A stretch of 64,000 bases of DNA from Bacteroidales bacterium (lineage in GTDB: Bacteria; Bacteroidota; Bacteroidia; Bacteroidales; FEN-979), in NCBI GenBank assembly GCA_025355465.1, contig JANXZO010000026.1, positions 1-64,000 on the forward strand, in the 5' to 3' direction. Below the pieces are notes generated by a model. It made no database searches. It saw only the letters and a program-made list of their open reading frames with translations, and was not told the DNA's origin. The first letter of the stretch is position 1. Every line of letters starts with the position of its first letter. Below, piece by piece: positions 55,483 through 64,000 of the stretch. The position numbers were made by a program, and so were the translations under genes.

Positions 55483-57894
55483 TCACATTCCGTTGTCGAA
55501 CTCGAATTTCGCCTCTTTGGCCTTTTTTCCGTTGGTTCCCAGGTTAAAGACAAAGCCGACATAGATCACCCTGGCATCGCGCCGGCGTACCGATTCCTGG
55601 ATCAGCACCGGCGTACTTACCGTGCTTTTATAGGATTGGGTGTTGAAGAGATCGGAAACAGTGGCAAGCAGTGATAATTTTTTCTTCCATAGATCCTGAC
55701 GGAAACCCAGGTTCACCACCCAGGTTGGCAACCGGTATCCCTGTGGGGTAAGGACTTCCGACCGGTATTGTCCGAAAACCTGGAAGAGTGTGGTCTTTGT
55801 GATGTTGAAGGAGGCATTTACCTTGGCGTTCCAGGAAAAGGTCGACTTATCGCCACTGTAACCGATGTTGGAGGCATCGATCACACTGTAAAAGCCGGAG
55901 GCGCTGAAATTCAGGTTCATGATCTTGCCCACCGTCCACGATCCGCTCAGGTCGATACCCGCCGATTGATCTTTGGCCAGGTTCTCGATGGTGGTTTTGA
56001 GCAGGGTATCATTCACACTTGTGGTCACCCGGGTATATCCGTTTGCCATGTAGCGATAGAACAGGGTGGGGATGAAGGTGAAATTTTCGGGGCGGAAACA
56101 GTAACCGAATTCGAACGAGTGGATGTCCTCGGGTTTCAGGTTAGGATTGCCCACGTAAATATTCCTCGGGTCGCGGTATTCCGGAACGGGGTTCATGTCC
56201 TCTCCGTCGGGTCGGTTCACCCGCCGGCTGTAATTCAGTTGCCACTCATTTTTTCCCGAGGCCAGGGCAAGATGCACCGTGGGGTAGAGTGCAAAATAGT
56301 TGCTTCTTGTCAGGGTGTCGAGGGTGATGAAATCCAGCTTAACCGTGGTCTCTTCGGCACGCAACCCCACCATCATCGTGAATTTCTTCCAGGTACTGGT
56401 GAGGGTGCCATACAATGCGTAAACGGTTTGATTTGACTTGAAATGGTTGGTAGCCGTAGTGTCGTTTACCCATTTGCCGGTTTCGGGATCGAGGTGATCT
56501 ACAACCTGGTCGCGGTCTGCAATCTGTACTATTTGCTGATAGCCGGTTTCCAGGCTTGCATCTTTCCAGAGGGGCCGGGAATAGTTCAACGAGATGTTAA
56601 GCTCCTTGTTGGTGTTGTTGCCCTGCGTGTGGTCCTGTCCCTGGGGATAGGCCGGCAGCGTATAGTCGTTGGTCCAGTAATCATCCTCCTTTTCCGTTTC
56701 CTGCTGGTATTCTGCATCCGCCCGAAAGATGTGCTCATCCTCCCGATTGAAAACGTGTTCATAAAAAGCAGTCAGCCCGCCGCTTTGTTCTCCCTCTTTT
56801 CCGTTTAAGGTACGAACATACTGCTCATGGGGTTGTAAAGCATTGTCCTTATACAGGTTCTCATCGGTGTTGGACCGTCTGTTTTCGCGGTAGTTGTAGG
56901 TTCCGGAGATACCGGCTACATCCTTGTCGCCCATGCTCCAGTCGGTGCCCAGTTGCCCGAGGTGCGATAACGAACGCGAGCTGCCTGATGAGGTCTGCTC
57001 CAGGTAAGTGGATAGCTTTTTAACCGTATCAATGGTTTGCGAATTCAGCGTTCCGCTTCTGAAGCGGTAATCCTGCCTGAACCCGTAACTTCCGAATAGA
57101 TTTACTTTCCCCGAATTATAGTTGGCCTGCAGGTTGGTATTGAACCGGCTGTTGTTGCCGGCATTGGCGCCGAGAACAGTGTTGAATCCCGCTTTCCGTT
57201 CTTTTTTGAGGATGATGTTGATGATCCCCCCTGTACCGTCGGGGCGGTATTTGGCAGATGGATTGGTGATGACCTCGATTTTTTCTACGAGCGAGGCGGG
57301 CATCTGCTCCAGGTTGGCAGCGCTGGTCATCACCGAAGGCCTGCCATTGATCAGGATGGTTACGCTGCCGGAGCCCCGGAGGCTGATGTTGCCGTCGATG
57401 TCCACGGAGATGGAGGGAATGGTCTGCAACATCTCCGATACCGTTCCGGTTTGCGCCCGGATATCGGTCTGCACGTTGAAGATCTTCCGGTCGATCTTGT
57501 TGATCATCATGCTGCGCTCTGCGGTGATGTTCACCTCCTGCATGGAAATGGCAGAGGTGGCGATAAATAGTTCCCCCAGGTCTGCCCGGGGATGTTTTTT
57601 GGAGACCACCACAGGTTTGGATCTTTGTTTTTCATACCCAATGAAGCTGTAGTCGAGAAAATATACGCCAAAGGGGAGGTTGGTCAGACAAAACCTCCCT
57701 GCACTGTCGGTTACCACTCCTGAAACCATCTGTTTGGTAACAGTGTCGATGAGCACAATGTTGGCATACTCCACCGGTTGTTTGTTCTCCTTGTCGGTGA
57801 TCTTCCCGGAGACCTGTCCGGGGGTTCGGCTTTGTGAATAAACGAAGGTGCTGAGCGATAACAGCAGCAGGGTGAGCAATACAAGTCGGTACAT
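55483..57894 (-). CDS. TonB-dependent receptor-like outer membrane beta-barrel protein
   Basis: This 803-residue protein has a signal peptide (about 1-20, ending FVYSQ). A carboxypeptidase-like regulatory domain follows (about 25-105: GQVSGKITDKENKQPVEYAN), then a plug domain (about 125-220: SMMINKIDRKIFNV, IPSISVDIDGNISLRGSGSV, ILINGRPSV) and a long beta-barrel. It belongs to the outer-membrane-barrel family near TonB receptors. The ligand is unknown, and no SusD partner is adjacent, so it is not a typical SusC. ATG 57894 starts a clear signal peptide; an upstream in-frame start (57963) would overlap thiL. Stop and next start are 1 base apart (uvrC). Confidence 0.88.
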   Translation of the reverse strand: MYRLVLLTLLLLSLSTFVYSQSRTPGQVSGKITDKENKQPVEYANIVLIDTVTKQMVSGVVTDSAGRFCLTNLPFGVYFLDYSFIGYEKQRSKPVVVSKKHPRADLGELFIATSAISMQEVNITAERSMMINKIDRKIFNVQTDIRAQTGTVSEMLQTIPSISVDIDGNISLRGSGSVTILINGRPSVMTSAANLEQMPASLVEKIEVITNPSAKYRPDGTGGIINIILKKERKAGFNTVLGANAGNNSRFNTNLQANYNSGKVNLFGSYGFRQDYRFRSGTLNSQTIDTVKKLSTYLEQTSSGSSRSLSHLGQLGTDWSMGDKDVAGISGTYNYRENRRSNTDENLYKDNALQPHEQYVRTLNGKEGEQSGGLTAFYEHVFNREDEHIFRADAEYQQETEKEDDYWTNDYTLPAYPQGQDHTQGNNTNKELNISLNYSRPLWKDASLETGYQQIVQIADRDQVVDHLDPETGKWVNDTTATNHFKSNQTVYALYGTLTSTWKKFTMMVGLRAEETTVKLDFITLDTLTRSNYFALYPTVHLALASGKNEWQLNYSRRVNRPDGEDMNPVPEYRDPRNIYVGNPNLKPEDIHSFEFGYCFRPENFTFIPTLFYRYMANGYTRVTTSVNDTLLKTTIENLAKDQSAGIDLSGSWTVGKIMNLNFSASGFYSVIDASNIGYSGDKSTFSWNAKVNASFNITKTTLFQVFGQYRSEVLTPQGYRLPTWVVNLGFRQDLWKKKLSLLATVSDLFNTQSYKSTVSTPVLIQESVRRRDARVIYVGFVFNLGTNGKKAKEAKFEFDNGM

Positions 57895-57916
57895 GGAATT
57901 CAGGAAGTTCAGACAG

Positions 57917-57924
57917 CAAAGGTA
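57917..57924 (-). promoter_or_regulatory. -7 promoter box before the receptor gene
   Basis: TACCTTTG on the minus strand, 22 bases before ATG 57894, within the 41-base gap after thiL. It may be an internal promoter of the thiL-receptor-uvrC run. Confidence 0.4.
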
Positions 57925-57935
57925 ATCCAATTTTG

Positions 57936-59009
57936 CTACCGTTCGGGCTTCATGCCATCCCATCCCTGGGCGGTAAGCGGCACAACATGTCCGTCGGGGG
58001 TGATCATGTTTTTGCCCTGGCTGGCAGCCGTCATGTGGCCGATGATGGAGATGCCTGAAATATCCTTCACTTTATCGTAATCTTTCTGACTTATTGTGAA
58101 GAGGAGCTCATAATCCTCTCCTCCGCTCAACGCGGCGACCACAGGGATGATGTTGAATTCCAGGGCCAGTTCGCGGGTCTGTTCATCGATAGGGATCTTC
58201 GCCTCGAAAAGGTTGCACCCCAGGTTGCTCTGTTTGCAGATATGGAGGAGGTCTGACGAGAGACCATCGGAGATGTCGATCATAGCGGTGGGTTTGAGCC
58301 CTGTTCCAACCATCATGTTACGGATGTCGGTACGTGCTTCGGGCCGCAGCTGACGGCCGATTTGATAATCGAAGCCGGAGAGTTCGGGTTGCATGGCCGG
58401 ATTGGCCTTGAACACGGATTTTTCCCGTTCAAGCAGCAGCAGCCCCATGTAGGCACTTCCCAGGTCGCCGGTAACACACAGGAGATCGCCTTCCTGCGCC
58501 CCGCTGCGGTAAACTTCATCGCCCTTGTTCACCGTTCCGAGAATGGTCAGAGAAAGCATAAGCCCCGTGGTACTTGTGCTGGTATCACCACCCACCAGGT
58601 CGACTTTATACTTGTCGCAGGCAAGCCTTATTCCGGCGTAAATTTCGTCGATTGCCTCGGCCGAAAACCGGCTTGATAACGCAATGGATACTGTTACCTG
58701 AGCAGGGATTCCATTCATGGCGGCAATGTCGGACACGTTAACCACCACCGCTTTGTAGCCCAGGTGCATTAAGGGCATGTAAGTAAGGTCGAAATGAATA
58801 CCTTCAATCAGCAGGTCGGTGGATACAAGCAAAACCTTTTCTCCCATGTCGATAACGGCAGCATCATCGCCAACGCCCTTCAGCGTTTCGGGGTGAAAGC
58901 GCTTTACCTCCCTGGTGAGCCGCTCGATCAATCCGAATTCGCCAAGTTCTGCAAGGGATGTCAGCCGCTGTTTCGCTGGTTCCGGTCGGGTCTCTTTTTT
59001 CTCAAACAT
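57936..59009 (-). CDS. thiL: Thiamine-monophosphate kinase
   Basis: This 357-residue enzyme phosphorylates thiamine phosphate to thiamine diphosphate. It has the ThiL pattern: LGEFGLIERL at the N-terminus, GVGDDAAVID (metal/ATP acidic cluster), STDLLIEGIHFDL, NVSDIAAMNG, VGGDTSTS, DISDGLSSDLLHI and SGGEDYELLFT. The N-terminus is about 10 residues longer than usual. It is the first gene of the minus-strand run with the receptor and uvrC. A TAAATTTG box lies upstream at 59059-59066. Confidence 0.96.
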   Translation of the reverse strand: MFEKKETRPEPAKQRLTSLAELGEFGLIERLTREVKRFHPETLKGVGDDAAVIDMGEKVLLVSTDLLIEGIHFDLTYMPLMHLGYKAVVVNVSDIAAMNGIPAQVTVSIALSSRFSAEAIDEIYAGIRLACDKYKVDLVGGDTSTSTTGLMLSLTILGTVNKGDEVYRSGAQEGDLLCVTGDLGSAYMGLLLLEREKSVFKANPAMQPELSGFDYQIGRQLRPEARTDIRNMMVGTGLKPTAMIDISDGLSSDLLHICKQSNLGCNLFEAKIPIDEQTRELALEFNIIPVVAALSGGEDYELLFTISQKDYDKVKDISGISIIGHMTAASQGKNMITPDGHVVPLTAQGWDGMKPER

Positions 59010-59058
59010 AGGGAAACAAATAAGGTGTAAGTCAACGCTGACCTGTTTTTCGAACGCG

Positions 59059-59066
59059 CAAATTTA
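59059..59066 (-). promoter_or_regulatory. -7 promoter box before thiL
   Basis: TAAATTTG on the minus strand, 49 bases before ATG 59009. No -33 element is seen at standard spacing. Confidence 0.4.
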
Positions 59067-59130
59067 CGATTTAAATCAAATCGCTTTCTGAGGGCAACTC
59101 ATATCAACCTCCCGATTTCGTGCAATTTTT

Positions 59131-59160
59131 TTTGTATCTTCCGATTATATGCTATTTTTA
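59131..59160 (+). promoter_or_regulatory. Candidate promoter before the hybrid kinase
   Basis: TTTG at 59131-59134 and TATTTTTA at 59153-59160 are separated by 18 bases. The -7 box deviates at its last base (A for G). The ATG follows 20 bases later. Confidence 0.35.
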
Positions 59161-59180
59161 CAATTGCTAATTTCATTTTT

Positions 59181-60920
59181 ATGGCCAATGTTTCCGTCAT
59201 CAATGTACTTGCCATCGATGATATGCCGGACAACCTGGTTACGCTGCAGGCAGTGCTCCGGAACGCAATCAGGGAAGTCAACATCATCACCACGCAGAAT
59301 GGATCAAAAGGGATTGAATTGGCGAAAAGCGAAAACCCGGATGTGATCCTTCTTGATATCATCATGCCGGTGCTGGATGGACTGGCCGTTTGCAGACTGC
59401 TTAAAAATGATGAAGCCACCCGGCACATCCCGGTCATCATGATCACGGCGCAGAATACCAACCACGACTTGCGGCAAAGCGCTCTCGACGCCGGGGCCGA
59501 CGGATTTCTGACCAAACCGCTCGATGATGTTGAGTTGGTGGCCCAGCTCAAAGTCATGGTGAAAATTAAAAAGGCATGGTCCGTCGAACATGATGAAAAG
59601 GTGCATCTTTCCTCGTTGGTTCTGGAGCGCACAAAGGCCATCGAAAGCGAACTCGAAGAGCGGCGCAAAGCGGAGGCGGAACTCCAGAAAGCCAACCTCA
59701 GGTTAAATCAAACGCAATCGGCTACACTGAATCTGCTGGGCGACCTGAAGCGTGAAATGGAGGTGAGAAAACAATATGAAACGGAACTTGTCAAGGCCAA
59801 GGAGAAGGCCGAAGAGAGCGACCGCCTCAAATCGGCATTTCTTGCCAACATGTCGCACGAGGTTCGTACCCCGATGAACGGAATTATCGGCTTTTCGGGC
59901 CTGCTCTCCGACCCCGACCTGGACGATGCAGAACGTAACCGCTATATCAAAATTATCAACGACAATTGTCAGCAGCTTTTGCACATTGTAAGCGATATCA
60001 TCGACATCTCGAAAATTGAGGCGGGCATGGTTGAGGTCGAAACTGCCGATTTTTGTCTGAATGATCTGATGGACTCACTGCTGGAAAATTACCAGCCCAA
60101 GGCAGCTGCAAAAGGCCTTAAACTGACCCTGCAGAAAGGCCTGGTGTGCGAAGCATGCAGCATCAACGGCGACCAGTCCAAATTGCGGCAGATACTTGAA
60201 AACCTGTTAACGAATGCATTGAAATTCACGGAAAAAGGCGCGATAAGTTTTGGTTACCAAAAGATCAGAAACGACCTGCATTTTTTTGTGCACGACAGTG
60301 GTATCGGCATCGCACCGGAGCACCAGGCGGCCATCTTCAACCGCTTCTGGCAGGTTGAAACCGGTCTGGCACGCCAATTTGGAGGCACAGGACTGGGACT
60401 CTCCATCTCAAAAGCTTACATCAGCTCCATGGAGGGCGACATTCATGTGGAATCAGAACCCGGGAAAGGAGCACATTTTCATTTCAACATTCCCTACAGA
60501 CAATCCGGCAGTTTACTCAAAGCAACCCTTACCGAGCCATCAATCCCGTTTGACCTGACCAGGAAATGTATTCTCGTGGTGGAAGATGAGGAGTATAACT
60601 TCGAATTTCTTGAGATCCTCCTGAGCAGACTGGGTGTTAAGTTCCTTCATGCATGGAACGGAAGTCAGGCCCTTGAGCTCTTCAGGGAACATCCTGAAAT
60701 TGACCTGGTGCTGATGGATTTCAAACTTCCTGATATTTCTGGTCAGGAGATAACCGGAAGGCTGCTCGATCTGCGTCCCGGAACACCGGTGATCGCTACC
60801 ACGGCATATGCCATGTCGGGCGACCGTGAAAAGGCTATCCAGTCGGGATGTGTGGACTACCTCTCCAAACCAATTAAAGCCGAAGAACTCACCTCAACGC
60901 TTAGAAAGCATTTGATCTGA
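59181..60920 (+). CDS. Hybrid histidine kinase (receiver-kinase-receiver)
   Basis: This 579-residue soluble protein has an N-terminal receiver with phospho-acceptor D59 (VILLDIIMP) and a coiled-coil linker (about 130-215, rich in E, K and R). HisKA contains His226 in MSHEVRTPMNGIIGFS; HATPase_c has DSGIGIAPEH and GGTGLGLSISKAYI. A second receiver carries D513 (VLMDFKLPDISG). No membrane segment or sensor domain is present, so the input is likely another phosphoprotein acting on the first receiver. It lacks a DNA-binding domain, so the output needs a further partner. It starts 171 bases from thiL in divergent orientation. Function unknown. Confidence 0.92.
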   Translation: MANVSVINVLAIDDMPDNLVTLQAVLRNAIREVNIITTQNGSKGIELAKSENPDVILLDIIMPVLDGLAVCRLLKNDEATRHIPVIMITAQNTNHDLRQSALDAGADGFLTKPLDDVELVAQLKVMVKIKKAWSVEHDEKVHLSSLVLERTKAIESELEERRKAEAELQKANLRLNQTQSATLNLLGDLKREMEVRKQYETELVKAKEKAEESDRLKSAFLANMSHEVRTPMNGIIGFSGLLSDPDLDDAERNRYIKIINDNCQQLLHIVSDIIDISKIEAGMVEVETADFCLNDLMDSLLENYQPKAAAKGLKLTLQKGLVCEACSINGDQSKLRQILENLLTNALKFTEKGAISFGYQKIRNDLHFFVHDSGIGIAPEHQAAIFNRFWQVETGLARQFGGTGLGLSISKAYISSMEGDIHVESEPGKGAHFHFNIPYRQSGSLLKATLTEPSIPFDLTRKCILVVEDEEYNFEFLEILLSRLGVKFLHAWNGSQALELFREHPEIDLVLMDFKLPDISGQEITGRLLDLRPGTPVIATTAYAMSGDREKAIQSGCVDYLSKPIKAEELTSTLRKHLI

Positions 60921-61033
60921 CCGCGATTCTGCCGGAAAGATCCTTTGCTCGTTCTTCTTCGGAATCCTTCCGGATATTCCATAATAAGGGTTCGAAAATG
61001 CCTAATCAGGTATCGCAATACTTAAATAATTTG

Positions 61034-61041
61034 TATCTTTG
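61034..61041 (+). promoter_or_regulatory. -7 promoter box of the suf operon
   Basis: TATCTTTG matches TAnnTTTG and lies 68 bases before the sufB ATG (61110). The long leader holds a short frame and a palindrome (61064-61103). Confidence 0.5.
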
Positions 61042-61063
61042 CATTACAATTTGTCAGTACCCT

Positions 61064-61103
61064 TGCCATGGCAGGAAAAATGACTAGATTTGTTCTAAAT
61101 TAA
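61064..61103 (+). promoter_or_regulatory. Palindrome and 11-codon frame in the suf leader
   Basis: TGCCATGGCA (61064-61073) is a perfect 10-base palindrome. Its ATG (61068) opens a frame coding MAGKMTRFVLN and ending at TAA (61101-61103), 6 bases before sufB. It might be an operator, a leader peptide or chance. Confidence 0.25.
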
Positions 61104-61109
61104 CCGTTA

Positions 61110-62558
61110 ATGGAATCCGACAGCAATAAAATCATTGACGAGGTAACCCGGGGTGATTACAAGTACGGCTTTGTCACGGAAATTGAGACAGAATTTGCCC
61201 CCATCGGGCTCTGTGAAGATACGATCCGGTATATCTCCGACAAGAAACGCGAACCCGGATTTATGCTGGAGTTCCGGCTAAAAGCCTATCGTCACTGGCT
61301 AACCATGAAGCAACCCGATTGGGCGCATCTTTCCATCGATCCGATCAATTTTCAGGATATTATCTTTTATGCAGCGCCCAAGAAGAAAAAGGATCTCTCC
61401 AGCCTCGATGAGGTTGACCCTGAATTGCTGGCCACCTTCAACAAGCTCGGGATTTCGCTCGATGAACAGAAAAAGCTCTCCGGCGTTGCTGTGGATGCGG
61501 TCATCGACAGTGTTTCCGTGAAAACGACCTTTACGGAGACCCTGGCAAAGTACGGAATTATCTTCTGCTCTTTCAGCGAAGCCGTTCAAAACCATCCCGA
61601 CCTGGTGAAACAGTACATGGGTTCGGTAGTTCCTTATACCGACAACTATTTTGCAGCCCTCAATTCGGCGGTGTTCAGCGATGGGTCCTTCTGCTTTATA
61701 CCCAAAGGCGTTCACTGCCCGGTGGAACTTTCGACCTATTTCCGCATCAATGCAGCCAATACGGGCCAGTTTGAGCGCACGCTGATTGTAGCTGAGGAGG
61801 GAGCCTATGTGAGTTACATGGAAGGATGTACAGCTCCGCAACGCGACGAAAACCAGCTGCATGCAGCCATTGTGGAGATCGTTGCCATGAAGGACGCTTC
61901 CGTTAAATATTCGACCGTGCAGAACTGGTATCCCGGCGACAAAAACGGTGTGGGCGGGATTTACAATTTCGTGACCAAACGCGGTATCTGCAAGGGAAGC
62001 AACTCCAAGATCAGCTGGACACAGGTGGAGACCGGTTCAGCCATCACCTGGAAATATCCCAGTTGCATCCTGATGGGCGACAACTCGGTGGGGGAGTTCT
62101 ACTCGGTAGCTGTCACCAACAATCAACAGCAGGCCGACACCGGCACCAAGATGATGCACCTCGGTAAAAACACAAAAAGCACCATTGTCTCCAAGGGTAT
62201 ATCTGCCGGGAAGAGCCAGAACTCCTACCGCGGACTGGTGCGTGTTTCAAAGAATGCCACCAATTCCAGAAACTACAGTCAGTGCGACTCCCTTCTGCTC
62301 GGTTCCCTCTGCGGAGCGCATACATGGCCCTATATCCAGGTGGAGAACAAATCTTCCATCGTGGAGCACGAAGCCACAACCTCGAAGATCTCCGAAGACC
62401 AGCTGTTTTACTGCCAGCAGCGCGGCATCGACATGGAGAGCGCCATCGGCCTCATCGTGAACGGCTATGCCAAAGAGGTGCTTCGCCAGCTGCCCATGGA
62501 GTTTGCCGTAGAAGCACAGAAACTGCTCTCCATTTCACTGGAGGGAAGTGTGGGTTGA
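61110..62558 (+). CDS. sufB: Fe-S cluster assembly scaffold SufB
   Basis: This 482-residue cytosolic protein is SufB, the scaffold of the SufBCD complex that builds iron-sulfur clusters. It has [15 protein letters not shown] in the N-terminal domain, the beta-helix core ([35 protein letters not shown]) and the C-terminal end ([38 protein letters not shown]) with conserved cysteines. Length is normal. The stop codon TGA is the first triplet of an octamer array that fills most of the gap to sufC. Confidence 0.97.
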   Translation: MESDSNKIIDEVTRGDYKYGFVTEIETEFAPIGLCEDTIRYISDKKREPGFMLEFRLKAYRHWLTMKQPDWAHLSIDPINFQDIIFYAAPKKKKDLSSLDEVDPELLATFNKLGISLDEQKKLSGVAVDAVIDSVSVKTTFTETLAKYGIIFCSFSEAVQNHPDLVKQYMGSVVPYTDNYFAALNSAVFSDGSFCFIPKGVHCPVELSTYFRINAANTGQFERTLIVAEEGAYVSYMEGCTAPQRDENQLHAAIVEIVAMKDASVKYSTVQNWYPGDKNGVGGIYNFVTKRGICKGSNSKISWTQVETGSAITWKYPSCILMGDNSVGEFYSVAVTNNQQQADTGTKMMHLGKNTKSTIVSKGISAGKSQNSYRGLVRVSKNATNSRNYSQCDSLLLGSLCGAHTWPYIQVENKSSIVEHEATTSKISEDQLFYCQQRGIDMESAIGLIVNGYAKEVLRQLPMEFAVEAQKLLSISLEGSVG

Positions 62559-62643
62559 TGTGGTAATGTGGTAATGTGGTAATGTGGTAATGTGGTAATG
62601 TGGTAATATGGTAATGTGGTAATATGGTAATGTGGTAATGTGG
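62556..62643 (+). repeat. Stop-anchored octamer array between sufB and sufC
   Basis: Eleven consecutive 8-base units: TGATGTGG, then TAATGTGG with two TAATATGG variants; a diverged TGATGCAA follows. The first TGA is the sufB stop codon. Every unit begins with a stop codon overlapping an ATG (TGATG or TAATG), apart from the TAATATGG variants. Confidence 0.95.
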
Positions 62644-62666
62644 TGATGCAATAGAAAGAATAAGGG

Positions 62667-62687
62667 TTTTCAATTTTCAATTTTCAA
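62667..62687. repeat. Heptamer array TTTTCAA x3 before sufC
   Basis: Three exact TTTTCAA units followed by TTTCC, ending 9 bases before the sufC ATG. Closely related to the TTTTCAAA array at 40863, but with unit length 7. Confidence 0.85.
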
Positions 62688-62696
62688 TTTCCAAGT

Positions 62697-63452
62697 ATGT
62701 TACTGAGTATTCAAAACCTGCACGCCTCCATCAACGGGAAAGAGATCCTGAAGGGGGTGAACCTCGAAGTGAACAAGGGTGAGGTCCATGCCATCATGGG
62801 ACCCAATGGCACCGGAAAAAGTACCCTGGCCTCGGTTATTGCCGGCCGGGAGGTGTTTGATGTCACGGCCGGGGAGATCCTTTTCAAAGGGACGAACCTG
62901 CAAAAACTTTCGGTGGAAGAACGTGCCCGTGAAGGAATCTTTCTCGGGTTCCAGTATCCGGTTGAGATCCCTGGGGTGAGTATCACCAACTTCATGCGCA
63001 CCGCCGTTAATGAAATACGCAAATACAAAGGGCTCGACCCCCTCTCAGGCGGGGAGTTCATCCGTTTTATGGAGGAGCGGAAGAAACTTGTTGAGATCAC
63101 CTCGAATCTCACAAACCGTTCGGTAAACGAAGGATTTTCGGGCGGTGAGAAGAAAAAGAACGAGATCTTCCAGATGGCGATGCTCGAACCTGCACTGGCC
63201 ATCCTCGACGAAACCGACTCGGGCCTCGATATCGATGCGCTGCGTATTGTCGCCAACGGCGTGAACAAGCTCCGCCGCCCCGATAACGCGTTTGTGGTAA
63301 TCACCCATTACCAGCGGCTGCTCGACTATATCATTCCCGATTTTGTGCATGTGCTCTTCCAGGGAAGGATCGTGAAATCCGGCGGAAAAGATCTCGCGCT
63401 GGAGTTGGAGGAGAAGGGTTATGACTGGATTAAAAAAGAACAGGAGGCCTGA
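62697..63452 (+). CDS. sufC: Fe-S assembly ATPase SufC
   Basis: This 251-residue ABC ATPase has Walker A GPNGTGKST (35-43), the SufC-typical signature GFSGGEKKKNE and Walker B LAILDETDSGLD. It energises the SufBCD scaffold. Unlike most suf operons, sufB and sufC are separated by 138 bases of tandem repeats. Its stop codon is 2 bases before sufD. Confidence 0.97.
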   Translation: MLLSIQNLHASINGKEILKGVNLEVNKGEVHAIMGPNGTGKSTLASVIAGREVFDVTAGEILFKGTNLQKLSVEERAREGIFLGFQYPVEIPGVSITNFMRTAVNEIRKYKGLDPLSGGEFIRFMEERKKLVEITSNLTNRSVNEGFSGGEKKKNEIFQMAMLEPALAILDETDSGLDIDALRIVANGVNKLRRPDNAFVVITHYQRLLDYIIPDFVHVLFQGRIVKSGGKDLALELEEKGYDWIKKEQEA

Positions 63453-63454
63453 AC

Positions 63455-64000
63455 ATGCGTACTTCTGTTACAGAGACCATAACCGCCGGGCGGATGGTGC
63501 AGCTTTTCAGCCGGCACCGGCAGCAGATTGTATCGTGCGATACACCGGGCATGTCCACCCTGCGCGACCAGGCGTTGGAATCCTTCCTGAAGCTGGGTTT
63601 TCCAAACACGAAAATGGAGGCTTGGAGGCAGACAGACCTTACCGAATGCCTTGCCCGTGGCTATGATTATCCTGTTGAACGGATGCCGGAAGAGGATACC
63701 CAGAAGGTCTTCCGCTGCAATATTCCCCATCTCGACACGGCCATCATCGGACAGCTTAACGGCTGGTATGTATCCAAAGATGTTCCCCTGATGGAACTTG
63801 GGAACGGGATCATCATGGGAAGCCTGGCCGAGGCAAAGAAAAAATATCCGGAACTGGTTGAGCAATATTACGGCACGGTGGCCGACAGCACCAGCGAGGC
63901 ATTTACCGCACTCAACACAGCTTTTGCGCAGGACGGGGTGTTCATTTACGTTCCCGACAATGTGCAGAGCCCGAAGCCGGTGCAGCTTATCAATGTGATC
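63455..64000 (+). CDS. sufD: Fe-S assembly protein SufD (3' partial)
   Basis: The frame opens with ATG at 63455, 2 bases after the sufC stop codon, and stays open to the window end (182 codons). It matches the SufD N-terminal helical domain (LRDQALESFLKLGFPNTKME, WRQTDL) and the beginning of the beta-helix core (YYGTVADSTSEAFTALNTAF, IYVPDNVQSPKPVQLINVI). SufD pairs with SufB in the SufBC2D complex. The remaining half lies outside the window. Confidence 0.95.
   Translation, partial: MRTSVTETITAGRMVQLFSRHRQQIVSCDTPGMSTLRDQALESFLKLGFPNTKMEAWRQTDLTECLARGYDYPVERMPEEDTQKVFRCNIPHLDTAIIGQLNGWYVSKDVPLMELGNGIIMGSLAEAKKKYPELVEQYYGTVADSTSEAFTALNTAFAQDGVFIYVPDNVQSPKPVQLINVI

Noticed and set aside
60933..60974. 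Possible terminator after the hybrid kinase
   Set aside because: The CCGGAA-type arms pair imperfectly, the loop is long and there is no T-run.
62452..62680. Minus-strand frames coding HYHITTLP-type repeats
   Set aside because: They are translations of the octamer array and have no protein-like composition.

Overview
The window is chromosomal DNA from a member of the Bacteroidota, most likely a Bacteroidales/Marinilabiliales-type environmental lineage. Evidence: the type IX secretion (T9SS) outer-membrane translocon protein SprA in the order ruvA-sprA-gcvH-vanZ; two secreted giants with C-terminal tails resembling T9SS sorting domains; Bacteroidota-style RHS proteins; many genes preceded by a TAnnTTTG -7 promoter box and few Shine-Dalgarno sequences. 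No rRNA, tRNA, CRISPR array, phage or transposase was seen.

Layout. 1-5.1 kb is accessory: the C-terminal end of an RHS polymorphic toxin with an HExxH metallopeptidase tip, a small exported protein placed like an immunity gene, a 352-base gap with strong hairpins, and an RHS N-terminal-half protein without its usual C-terminal partner. 5.2-10.3 kb (+) holds a LuxR-type response regulator, an NRAMP metal transporter, a membrane-anchored PHP-like protein and a GT39-like glycosyltransferase. 10.3-13.7 kb (-) is a compact recX-prfB-arsC-fumC run in which prfB needs a +1 frameshift. A TPR sensor kinase (+) follows, then on the minus strand a dioxygenase/YceI pair and a four-gene run: GH38 mannosidase, flavodoxin, GH29 fucosidase and AraC regulator.

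24.2-28.2 kb holds two TlpA-like thioredoxin proteins, a class III sirtuin and ruvA. 28.2-36.3 kb is sprA, gcvH and a VanZ-family gene. 36.3-53.6 kb is two probable T9SS cargo genes (1420 and 4149 aa), so translocon and likely cargo sit side by side. 53.6-59.0 kb (-) is thiL, a TonB-type beta-barrel receptor and uvrC. 59.2-64.0 kb (+) is a hybrid histidine kinase and the sufBCD iron-sulfur assembly operon, with sufD cut by the window end.

The most unusual pattern is a set of short tandem arrays (unit 7-8 bases) between genes. Three octamer arrays begin exactly at a real stop codon, and each of their units starts with a stop codon: TGAAATGG after prfB, TAGCGAAA after the 4149-aa gene, TAATGTGG after sufB. 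Because 8 is not a multiple of 3, such arrays place stops in all frames. I do not know a described element of this kind.
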